This document shows positions 1 through 5,438 of a DNA stretch of 5,438 bases, piece by piece. Numbering within the stretch: position 1 is the stretch's first letter; each line of letters opens with the position of its first letter. Under the pieces are notes generated by a model, which saw only the letters and a list, made by a program, of their open reading frames with translations, was not told the origin of the DNA and searched no databases. The stretch comes from Clostridia bacterium. GTDB lineage: Bacteria > Bacillota > Clostridia > Oscillospirales > CAG-272. Both the position numbers and the translations under genes were made by a program. Location: contig JAFQOC010000605.1 in NCBI GenBank assembly GCA_017420845.1, positions 1-5,438 of the forward strand. The letters run 5' to 3'.

Positions 1-48
1 AGGAGGAAATTTACAAAATATTTGCGGGATTTTTTGGGAGCGCGGCGG
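1..48. other. Upstream leader with no recognisable gene
   Basis: The first 20 or so bases are AT-rich and the rest contains a six-T run followed by a short GC-rich stretch. I see no coding region here: a frame opening at TTG 22 runs to 243 but is a shadow of the gene that starts at 110. The T run has no GC-rich stem before it, so I do not call it a terminator. The AGGAGG at the very first bases has no start codon at a usable distance. Confidence 0.5.
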
Positions 49-77
49 TTGACTTTTTCCCCGGAATATGGTATCCT
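49..77 (+). promoter_or_regulatory. Probable sigma-A promoter of the GH78 gene
   Basis: TTGACT at 49-54 matches the -35 consensus at five of six bases. After a 17-base spacer comes TATCCT at 72-77, four of six to the -10 consensus. A TG at 69-70, one base before that box, makes it an extended -10, which can compensate for a weak hexamer. The expected transcript start near 84-86 leaves a leader of about 25 bases before the ATG at 110. An alternative -10, TATACT at 77-82, would need a 22-base spacer and is less likely. Confidence 0.6.
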
Positions 78-98
78 ATACTCAACGAAAAAGAAAGT

Positions 99-104
99 GA
101 GGTG
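99..104 (+). promoter_or_regulatory. Ribosome binding site of the GH78 gene
   Basis: GAGGTG lies five bases before the ATG at 110 and pairs well with the 16S rRNA 3' end. It supports 110 as the start; no other in-frame start nearby has a comparable site. Confidence 0.7.
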
Positions 105-109
105 CCGCC

Positions 110-2644
110 ATGCTCACCCCCGAAAAGCTTCGCCTCAACCTCCTGTCCGCCCCCTTCAGCCTCCGAAGAGAGCGCCTTGCCTTGTGGTGGCGCTCCCCCG
201 CCGAGCAGGCCGCCTACCGTGTAGTAGTCGCCCAAGGCCGTGAAAATGCCGAGGTGGGCGTATACGCCTACGATTCGGGCTGGGTCGCCTCCCCCGTCGG
301 CTCGGCGGTGCGCCCCGTCGGCCTGTCCGAGGCATTGGAGGACGGGGTGCTGTACTACGCGTCCGTGGCTATTCGTGACACCCACGGAAACCGGAGCGGG
401 TTTTCCGCACCTCTGGGCTTTACGGTCGCCCCTGAGCCGGCTCCCGCCCACGGCATCTGGGCTGATGAGGGGGATTTTGCCCTGCTCCGCCGCGAGTTCT
501 CCCTCCCGGATACCGAAAAATACGACCGCGTGCTGGTCACCGCCGCGGGCACCAATCCCGAACCCGCCCGCCAGTTTCCCTATACCCTGTACGTCAACGG
601 AAAAGAGGTGGGCGTGGGAGGCTTCCGCTTGGGCAAGACCCCCGACGGAAACGCGGTTATCTACTCCCAGACCTTTGATATCACCGACCTCCTCCGCGAA
701 GGGAATAACTGCCTGTCCGCCGCCTGCTACGCCCTGTCCGACAAAGGCTTTGCCTGCACCGTCACCATCTACGGCAGAGACGGGGAGCCCCGCGTCCTGT
801 TCTCCACCGAACACACCGAGGGCTGGCAGGCCCTGAACGCCGACGGCGTATACGGAAAGGAAAACTCCATCGGTACCCACTACTTCACCGCCCACGCCTG
901 TAATATGCACGCCCCCTCCTTCCCCTTTGGCTTCGCCGAAGCGGACTTTGACACGGAGCGCGACGGCGGCGCTCGGTGGAAACACGCCACCCAAACAGGG
1001 CTTCTCATGGACGGCCTCCCCCTCCTCCCCGAAGAAACCGAGCCTGTGAGCCGTTACGCCACCCCCGCGAGAGCGGTGACCCCCCTCCCCGACGGCTCCC
1101 TTCTGGTGGATCTCGGTCGCGAGATCATCGGCGGTCTGCGGATAGCGGTGGACTCTCCCTGTGATACCCCCATCACCCTGACCTACGGCGAGCAGCTCAC
1201 CCCCGAGGGACTGCCAAAATGCCCCATGAATACGGGCAACCGCTACACCGAAACCTGGACTCTGCGGAAGGGGCAGCAGACCCTCGAGACCCTGTCCATG
1301 ATGGCCTTCCGCTTTGTCCTCGTTGAGAATTGCCCTGCGGCTCTCACCGCCGACGGTGTGTGGGGGCTGGAGCTTCGCAAGCCCTTCGACGAGACCGCCT
1401 CGACCCTCACCTCGGACAATACCCTGCTGCGCGACCTCTTTGACCTGACCAAGCACACGGTGAAGGTCACCTCCCAGGACATCTACGTAGATTCCCAATC
1501 CCGTGAGCGGGGGGCCTACGAGGGGGATCTCCTCATCAATATGCTGGCGGCCTACGCCATGGAGGACAGCTTTGCCCCCGCCCGACTGACGGTGGAGTAC
1601 CTCCTGGGTCACCGCACCTGGCCCGCCGATTACCTCCTCATGATTATCTTCGCCGCCCGCGCCGACTATATGGCCACGGGAGACGCTTCCCTCCTCGACG
1701 AGTGGTACGACACCCTGAAGGCCAATCTTTTCACCGATTGTCTGGATGAAACGGGGCTGATCCGCTCCCCCGTGATCGGTATGTCCACCACCAACGCCGT
1801 GCTGGTGGATTGGCCCCCCTCGGAGCGGGACGGCTATGAAATGACGGTGCCCTACAACACCGTTTTCAACGCCCTGAATCACCGCGCCTACGCCGACATG
1901 GCCGCTATCGCCGCCGTACTGGGCAAAAACGCCGACGCGCTGGAATTCAGCCACCGTGCCAATACTCTCCGCAAGACCATGATCGGACGGCTCTACGATC
2001 CCGTGGACGGCCTGTTCATGGACGGTCTGCGGGAGGACGGCATCCCCTCCGACCACGCCGCCCAACACACCACCGCCTTTTGTCTGGCCTGCGGTGTCTA
2101 TGAGGATCAGACCATGGCCAACGCCATGGCCAAGGCCCTGGAGCAGGACGGCAAGATCCGCATGAGCGTCTACGGTGCCTTCTTCCTCCTGGAGGGGCTC
2201 TACCGTACGGGTCACGGAGACGTGGCCAACCGTCTCATGCTGGACACCGACGCCTCCGAGGGTGCCCGCACCTGGGCGTACATGCTCTATACCCTGGGCG
2301 CTACCGTCACCTCCGAGGCGTGGAATACCATAAACAAGCCCAACATGACCCTCTCCCATCCCTGGGGCGCCGCCCCTGCCCACATGATCGCCTCGGGCAT
2401 TCTGGGCGTAACCCCCACCTCCCCCGCCTATGAGACCTTTGACCTCCGTATCGCCCCCGACGGCCTTGGGGAGGTCAGCGGTACGGTGCCCACCGTCCGC
2501 GGCGGGATCGGGGTATCCTTCCGAAACCGAGACGGCGAGGGGGATCTGACCGTAACGGTTCCCACCGGAGCTATAGCCACGGTGTACCTGCCCGATGGGC
2601 AAACCGAGACCGTAGGGAGCGGAATTTGGCATTTCACGTGGTGA
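110..2644 (+). CDS. GH78 family glycoside hydrolase, probable intracellular alpha-L-rhamnosidase
   Basis: This 844-residue protein would cleave terminal alpha-L-rhamnose from rhamnosides by an inverting mechanism. Domains in order: an N-terminal fibronectin-like beta domain (about 10-110) with the family's DSG signature at 55-57; a jelly-roll domain (about 115-240) with YVNGK at 161-165 and DITDLL at 190-195; a beta-sandwich (about 310-415) with VDLG at 333-336, YGEQL at 359-363 and FRF at 400-402; an (alpha/alpha)6 barrel (about 425-765); and a C-terminal beta domain to 844. The barrel carries the catalytic segment starting at D461: D461, E466 (equivalent to the general acid) and D473 match the key acids known from Bacillus RhaB, with Y470 where many members have Trp. 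DWPP at 567-570 precedes RDGY. E736 in TSEAW fits the general base, and H750 lies in the SHPWG segment. There is no signal peptide or membrane segment, so it should act in the cytoplasm on imported oligosaccharides or glycosides. Length is normal for the family. The start at 110 has a good ribosome binding site and fits the family's N terminus. Family assignment is firm; exact substrate is not, since related clades are poorly characterised. Confidence 0.92.
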   Translation: MLTPEKLRLNLLSAPFSLRRERLALWWRSPAEQAAYRVVVAQGRENAEVGVYAYDSGWVASPVGSAVRPVGLSEALEDGVLYYASVAIRDTHGNRSGFSAPLGFTVAPEPAPAHGIWADEGDFALLRREFSLPDTEKYDRVLVTAAGTNPEPARQFPYTLYVNGKEVGVGGFRLGKTPDGNAVIYSQTFDITDLLREGNNCLSAACYALSDKGFACTVTIYGRDGEPRVLFSTEHTEGWQALNADGVYGKENSIGTHYFTAHACNMHAPSFPFGFAEADFDTERDGGARWKHATQTGLLMDGLPLLPEETEPVSRYATPARAVTPLPDGSLLVDLGREIIGGLRIAVDSPCDTPITLTYGEQLTPEGLPKCPMNTGNRYTETWTLRKGQQTLETLSMMAFRFVLVENCPAALTADGVWGLELRKPFDETASTLTSDNTLLRDLFDLTKHTVKVTSQDIYVDSQSRERGAYEGDLLINMLAAYAMEDSFAPARLTVEYLLGHRTWPADYLLMIIFAARADYMATGDASLLDEWYDTLKANLFTDCLDETGLIRSPVIGMSTTNAVLVDWPPSERDGYEMTVPYNTVFNALNHRAYADMAAIAAVLGKNADALEFSHRANTLRKTMIGRLYDPVDGLFMDGLREDGIPSDHAAQHTTAFCLACGVYEDQTMANAMAKALEQDGKIRMSVYGAFFLLEGLYRTGHGDVANRLMLDTDASEGARTWAYMLYTLGATVTSEAWNTINKPNMTLSHPWGAAPAHMIASGILGVTPTSPAYETFDLRIAPDGLGEVSGTVPTVRGGIGVSFRNRDGEGDLTVTVPTGAIATVYLPDGQTETVGSGIWHFTW

Positions 2645-2665
2645 TATCTGAAATCCCCGTCCCTC

Positions 2666-2694
2666 TTGACACTTCACTTCTGATCGTATATAAT
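2666..2694 (+). promoter_or_regulatory. Perfect-consensus sigma-A promoter of the GDPD gene
   Basis: TTGACA at 2666-2671 and TATAAT at 2689-2694 both match the housekeeping consensus at every base, with the optimal 17-base spacer. The sequence after it is AT-rich (a second TATAAT occurs at 2698-2703), and the expected start near 2701-2703 gives a leader of about 33 bases. The -35 box begins 21 bases after the stop of the preceding gene. This predicts strong transcription independent of the rhamnosidase gene. Confidence 0.88.
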
Positions 2695-2722
2695 AATTAT
2701 AATAAAACAAATTCCAATCCGG

Positions 2723-2729
2723 AAAGGAA
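2723..2729 (+). promoter_or_regulatory. Ribosome binding site of the GDPD gene
   Basis: AAAGGAA lies six bases before the ATG at 2736, an efficient Shine-Dalgarno position. It fixes the start, which is immediately followed by a typical signal peptide. Confidence 0.75.
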
Positions 2730-2735
2730 CGCACC

Positions 2736-5417
2736 ATGAAAACCAAACGCTTTCTCTCTCTCCTCCTGGCCGCTCTGATGCTGGCCGCCACTCTGCTCTC
2801 GGGCGTCATCCTCCCCGCCGCCGAGGAGAACGCCCCCGCCACCTACGTCACCGACGGCCTTGTCTCCCTCTACAAGGGCGAGGGCAACTCCCCCGACGCC
2901 ACCGTCTGGAAGGACTCTGTGGGTGACAATGATCTTCCCATCGCCAAAGACAGCAAGAACCACTTCACCGAAACAGGTCTCGCCGCCGAGGGTGCCCAGC
3001 ACTACTTCCCCCGGGCCATCGTGGATCTGGTCAACGGCAAGGCCTTCACCGTGGAGATCGCCTTCGGGGACTTCACCTCCATCGGCGGAGACTTCAACAC
3101 CTTCATGAACTCCGCAAACGATAACTTTGCCCTGTTCCGCCGCAACTCCAACGACAACCTGGAGTTCAAGTGGGCGGGCAAGCCCGGCACCAGCCGTCCC
3201 ATGGTGGGCGACGGCCTGGACCTCATCGACAACGGTGTCATCGCCATCACCTTCGAGGTGGGCGGCTCCTGCTGTATCTACGTGGACGGCACCATCGTGG
3301 CCAAGGTGTCCTGCGACACCGCCATGGGCGCCGACAATCTCTTCATCGGTCACGCCCAAGCCTCCAAAAAATTCTCCACCGTCTACAAGTCCATCCGTTT
3401 CTATGACCGCGCCCTCACCCCCGAGGAGGTAGCAAACAACGCGAAGGTGGACGGCGCCACCGTGGTAGCCCCCGCCGACAAGCCCAAGAGCAATATCACC
3501 GTAGCCCAGCCTCAGACCAACATCGTGGGTGACGTTTCCATGATCCGTGAGGTGAACTCCAAGGCTGAGATGGATGCCATGACGGGGGCCAAGACCCTCC
3601 CCGCCCTGGCTCTGTACCGCGTCAATGCCGATCTGAAGGCCCTGGATACCGAGGGTAAGGCCTTCGCCACCATGGAGGAGATCTTCACCGCCCACGACTA
3701 CAAGATCATCCCCGCCTTCTACCTTGCCGACAAGGCCACCGCCGACGCCCTGGTCCAGTACCTCAAGGCCGCCAAGTTATACGACGTAATGGCGGTCTCC
3801 TCCTATCCTACCGTCATCAAGGACTTCCGCACCGCCCTCCCCCAGGTCACCGCCGTCATCGACTACACCGAGACCTACAAGGACGCCGCTACCCTCACCG
3901 AGGAGCAGTGTCTCGACATCCGCCGCTCCATCAAGATCAACAACGGCACCGTGGCCCTCCTGCCCGCCAACCTCTGCGATACCGCCACCGTGCAGTATCT
4001 CTACAACCGTCAGGTCAACGTCTGGGTCAAGACCGCCGACGAGCCCACCGCCACCGAGCAGTACGACGCCCTTCTGTCGGGTGCCATCGGTGTGGTGTCC
4101 GACGCCACCGACGCTCTGCTGGATATCGCCTGCAACAAGCTGGCAAAGAACACCGTGACCCGCGCGACTCTGAATATCGGTCACCGCGGTATCCCCGCCA
4201 ACGCCCCCGAGAACACGGTGGAGGGCTCCCTCTTCGCCTTCGAGCAGGGTGCCAACGTCATTGAGCTGGACGTCTACCTCTCCAAGGACGGCGAGGTGGT
4301 GGTCATGCACGACGGCACCACGGGCCGTACCTGCAACAAGGATATTTCGGTGGAGGGCTCCACTCTGGCCCAGCTCAAGGAGCTGTACGTCAACCGTGGC
4401 TACGAGAGCAACGCCAAGTACAGGAATTGCCGCGTTCCCACCCTGAACGAGTATCTGGAGGCCTTCAAGGACAAGGACTGCCAGCTCTTCATTGAGATCA
4501 AGTCGGGCAAGACCGCCATTGTGAAGGCCGTTAAGGAGTGCGTGGACAAGTACGATATGTACGACCAGTGCTCGGTCATCACCTTCAACGAGCCCATCAT
4601 GGCCGCCATGCGCAAGGACTACCCCGAGATGAGCGTGGGTGCTCTCTGCGGCGGCTACATGAACGGTCTGGACCCCGAGGCGGAGTTCCGCTCGGCCATG
4701 ACCTTTATCGGCAAGTACAACGCCACCCTCAACCCCTCCACGGGCGGCTTTGAGGCAAACGACATCCGCGCCGCTCTCCAGAGAGGCATCAGCATCTACC
4801 CCTGGACCTTCCGCGGGAATCTGGACACCTACAAGAGCCATTTCCTGTGGGGCTACTCGGGTCTGACGGGTGACAACGCCAACGTCTTCCGCCGTATCGT
4901 CCGCAACGTCTATAATCCCGTGACCTCCGCCGCCGTGGAGGTGGGTGCCGAGGTCTCCCTGGAGCTGTCGGTCACCACCTACAGCCACGATACCACCGCC
5001 GAGAACTACAAGAGCATCATCTTCCTTGCGGGCGAGGATATCGCCGAGGTCAAGGACGGCAAGCTGACCGTAACGGGCGAGGGCGAGGTCACCTATATGC
5101 TGACCTACGAGGGCAAAGTATCCAATGCCTTGGTCACCTTCTACACCCAACCCGTGACCCTGACCGCCAAGGCTCCCGAAACCGAGGCTCCCACCGAGAC
5201 CCCCACCGAGCCTGACACCGAGCCCATCACCGAGGCTCCCACCGCCGATCCCACCGCCGATCCCACCCCCGACACCGACAAGCCCGCCGAGGGCAACGGA
5301 ACCACCGCCGACTCCGAAACCGAAGCCCCCAAGGGCGGCTGTAAGTCGGCTCTGGGCGGTATGGCGCTTCTGCTGATGGCAGGCGCGGCTGTGGCGGTAT
5401 GGAAGAAGAAGGATTGA
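2736..5417 (+). CDS. Secreted, membrane-anchored glycerophosphodiester phosphodiesterase with LamG domain
   Basis: This 893-residue surface protein should hydrolyse a phosphodiester to an alcohol and a phosphomonoester, classically glycerophosphodiesters to glycerol-3-phosphate. Order: signal peptide 1-29 (K2, K4, R5, then a Leu/Ala core, cut near A28-A29, no lipobox Cys); LamG/concanavalin-like domain about 40-237, ending in the typical FYDRALTPEEV at 222-232; a degenerate GDPD-like region about 268-456; the live GDPD domain about 478-728; an Ig-like beta domain about 729-812; a Thr/Pro/Glu/Asp linker 813-865; and a Gly-Gly-Cys, hydrophobic, Lys-Lys-Lys tail 866-893. The live domain keeps the full catalytic set: H483-R484-G485, E492-N493-T494, metal ligands E510 and D512, H525 in MHD, E587 and K589 in IEIK, W690-T691, and D713 near the end. 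LamG suggests binding to a glycan. Known relatives such as GlpQ act on glycerophosphodiesters or teichoic acid; the substrate here may be one of these or a phosphorylated glycan (inference). Arg codons are almost all CGC/CGT, which with the consensus promoter suggests high expression. The enzyme class is firm, the substrate open. Confidence 0.9.
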   Translation: MKTKRFLSLLLAALMLAATLLSGVILPAAEENAPATYVTDGLVSLYKGEGNSPDATVWKDSVGDNDLPIAKDSKNHFTETGLAAEGAQHYFPRAIVDLVNGKAFTVEIAFGDFTSIGGDFNTFMNSANDNFALFRRNSNDNLEFKWAGKPGTSRPMVGDGLDLIDNGVIAITFEVGGSCCIYVDGTIVAKVSCDTAMGADNLFIGHAQASKKFSTVYKSIRFYDRALTPEEVANNAKVDGATVVAPADKPKSNITVAQPQTNIVGDVSMIREVNSKAEMDAMTGAKTLPALALYRVNADLKALDTEGKAFATMEEIFTAHDYKIIPAFYLADKATADALVQYLKAAKLYDVMAVSSYPTVIKDFRTALPQVTAVIDYTETYKDAATLTEEQCLDIRRSIKINNGTVALLPANLCDTATVQYLYNRQVNVWVKTADEPTATEQYDALLSGAIGVVSDATDALLDIACNKLAKNTVTRATLNIGHRGIPANAPENTVEGSLFAFEQGANVIELDVYLSKDGEVVVMHDGTTGRTCNKDISVEGSTLAQLKELYVNRGYESNAKYRNCRVPTLNEYLEAFKDKDCQLFIEIKSGKTAIVKAVKECVDKYDMYDQCSVITFNEPIMAAMRKDYPEMSVGALCGGYMNGLDPEAEFRSAMTFIGKYNATLNPSTGGFEANDIRAALQRGISIYPWTFRGNLDTYKSHFLWGYSGLTGDNANVFRRIVRNVYNPVTSAAVEVGAEVSLELSVTTYSHDTTAENYKSIIFLAGEDIAEVKDGKLTVTGEGEVTYMLTYEGKVSNALVTFYTQPVTLTAKAPETEAPTETPTEPDTEPITEAPTADPTADPTPDTDKPAEGNGTTADSETEAPKGGCKSALGGMALLLMAGAAVAVWKKKD
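3537..4103 (+). other. Degenerate GDPD-like repeat inside the phosphodiesterase
   Basis: Residues about 268-456 resemble the later half of a GDPD barrel. FATMEEIF (310-317) parallels VPTLNEYL (567-574) of the live domain. The strand KIIPAF (323-328) parallels QLFIEI, with A327 in place of metal ligand E587 and Y329 in place of K589. A following helix and the VSSY strand parallel the ITFN strand, followed in both by a helix and an xxxPxV/M segment. VWVKTAD (429-435) and GVVSD (452-456) match the GDPD closing pattern of V-x-x-W-T and G-hydrophobic-x-T-D. The HRG, ExD and MHD catalytic motifs have no counterpart. It is probably a non-catalytic structural or binding module that arose by duplication. 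This rests on alignment by eye. Confidence 0.55.
5238..5261 (+). repeat. 12-bp exact tandem repeat in the linker
   Basis: CCCACCGCCGAT occurs twice back to back (5238-5249 and 5250-5261) and is followed by a partial third copy. It encodes the Pro-Thr-Ala-Asp repeat within the acidic Thr/Pro linker between the Ig-like domain and the membrane tail. Because the unit is a multiple of three, copy-number change by slippage would alter linker length without breaking the frame. Confidence 0.8.
5331..5414 (+). other. C-terminal Gly-Gly-Cys / membrane / tri-Lys anchor
   Basis: Residues 866-893 read as a short GGCKS motif (C869 the only Cys in the tail), a hydrophobic stretch of about 16 residues (about 874-889) rich in Gly, Ala, Leu and Met, and a final KKKD. 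The layout is that of a C-terminal sorting or stop-transfer signal: linker, motif, membrane span, positive charges. There is no LPXTG-like motif. It should hold the protein on the outer face of the cytoplasmic membrane, with the long linker reaching into the wall. Confidence 0.75.
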
Positions 5418-5438
5418 TCCTTCTCGGCTATAGACCCC
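5418..5438. other. Short 3' remainder
   Basis: Only 21 bases follow the phosphodiesterase stop. No hairpin, T run or coding start can be seen; any terminator lies beyond the window. Confidence 0.5.

Larger units (their letters stand above)
2645..2735. other. 91-base intergenic region with promoter but no visible terminator
   Basis: This gap separates the rhamnosidase from the phosphodiesterase. Its first 21 bases show no hairpin followed by a T run, so the upstream gene has no evident intrinsic terminator and its transcription may read into the next gene. The middle is strikingly AT-rich in a GC-rich setting and includes the 8-base palindrome ATAATTAT at 2693-2700, which overlaps the end of the -10 box. 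TTCC at 2712-2715 could pair weakly with GGAA at 2726-2729 over the ribosome binding site, but four base pairs is too little to call a control element. Confidence 0.6.

Noticed and set aside
31..45. T run followed by GC-rich bases as a terminator of an upstream gene
   Set aside because: No GC-rich inverted repeat precedes the T run, and the GC-rich bases come after it, the wrong order for an intrinsic terminator on the plus strand.
22..243. A 73-codon plus-strand frame at the left edge
   Set aside because: Starts at TTG with no well-placed ribosome binding site, runs through the promoter and 134 bases of the GH78 gene in another frame, and gives an Arg/Pro-rich shadow sequence.
2693..2700. 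Palindrome ATAATTAT as an operator
   Set aside because: Eight AT-only bases inside an AT-rich -10 region are expected by chance; there is no second half-site or longer dyad.
2736..2825. Lipoprotein signal for the phosphodiesterase
   Set aside because: The hydrophobic segment contains LLSG but no Cys follows, so there is no lipobox; a standard signal peptidase I site near residues 28-29 fits better.
11..2842. A 943-codon open frame on the minus strand covering the whole rhamnosidase gene
   Set aside because: It mirrors a GC-rich gene with strong third-position bias, which removes stop codons from an antisense frame. The predicted protein is Gly/Val/His/Gln-rich with no domain I recognise, and it crosses the intergenic promoter region into the next gene.
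2697..3695. A 332-codon minus-strand open frame inside the phosphodiesterase gene
   Set aside because: Same antisense effect: Gly/Val/His-rich composition, no family resemblance, fully opposite a well-supported gene.
3777..5150. A 457-codon minus-strand open frame opposite the GDPD domain
   Set aside because: Low-complexity Gly/Val/Leu/His translation typical of a shadow frame; the plus strand encodes intact GDPD catalytic motifs.
1..5438. CRISPR arrays, tRNA or rRNA genes, insertion sequences or riboswitches
   Set aside because: No regularly spaced repeats, cloverleaf-like segments, transposase motifs or terminal inverted repeats are visible, and the non-coding space is too short for a riboswitch.

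Overview
The window looks like chromosomal DNA of a GC-rich, Gram-positive gut-type clostridium (Oscillospirales or a nearby order). The coding sequence is GC-rich with mostly C- or G-ending codons. The two promoter regions are sharply AT-rich, with sigma-A-type -35/-10 boxes and purine-rich ribosome binding sites. The second protein has a clostridial-style signal peptide, a Thr/Pro/Glu-rich linker and a Gly-Gly-Cys/membrane/Lys-Lys-Lys tail. The taxonomic placement is inferred from style, not from a marker gene.

Layout: positions 1-109 are an upstream AT-rich leader with a probable promoter (49-77) and ribosome binding site. Positions 110-2644 (+) encode an 844-residue cytoplasmic glycoside hydrolase of family GH78, the alpha-L-rhamnosidase family. 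All the expected beta and (alpha/alpha)6 domains are present, as are the catalytic carboxylates. Positions 2645-2735 are a 91-base gap holding a perfect consensus promoter (TTGACA, 17 bp, TATAAT) and a good ribosome binding site. Positions 2736-5417 (+) encode an 893-residue secreted, membrane-anchored protein: signal peptide, LamG/concanavalin-like domain, a degenerate GDPD-like half barrel, an intact glycerophosphodiester phosphodiesterase (GDPD) domain, a small Ig-like beta domain, an acidic Thr/Pro linker and a hydrophobic tail. The last 21 bases hold nothing recognisable.

The two genes point the same way but probably form separate transcription units, since the second has its own very strong promoter and more restricted codon use. 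A shared job is possible but not shown. The first would release L-rhamnose from imported rhamnosides inside the cell. The second would cut phosphodiesters (glycerophosphodiesters, teichoic acid or a phosphorylated glycan) at the cell surface. The most unusual item is the multidomain phosphodiesterase, with what looks like a dead GDPD repeat placed between a LamG domain and the live enzyme, plus a Cys-containing C-terminal tail that is not a classic LPXTG signal.
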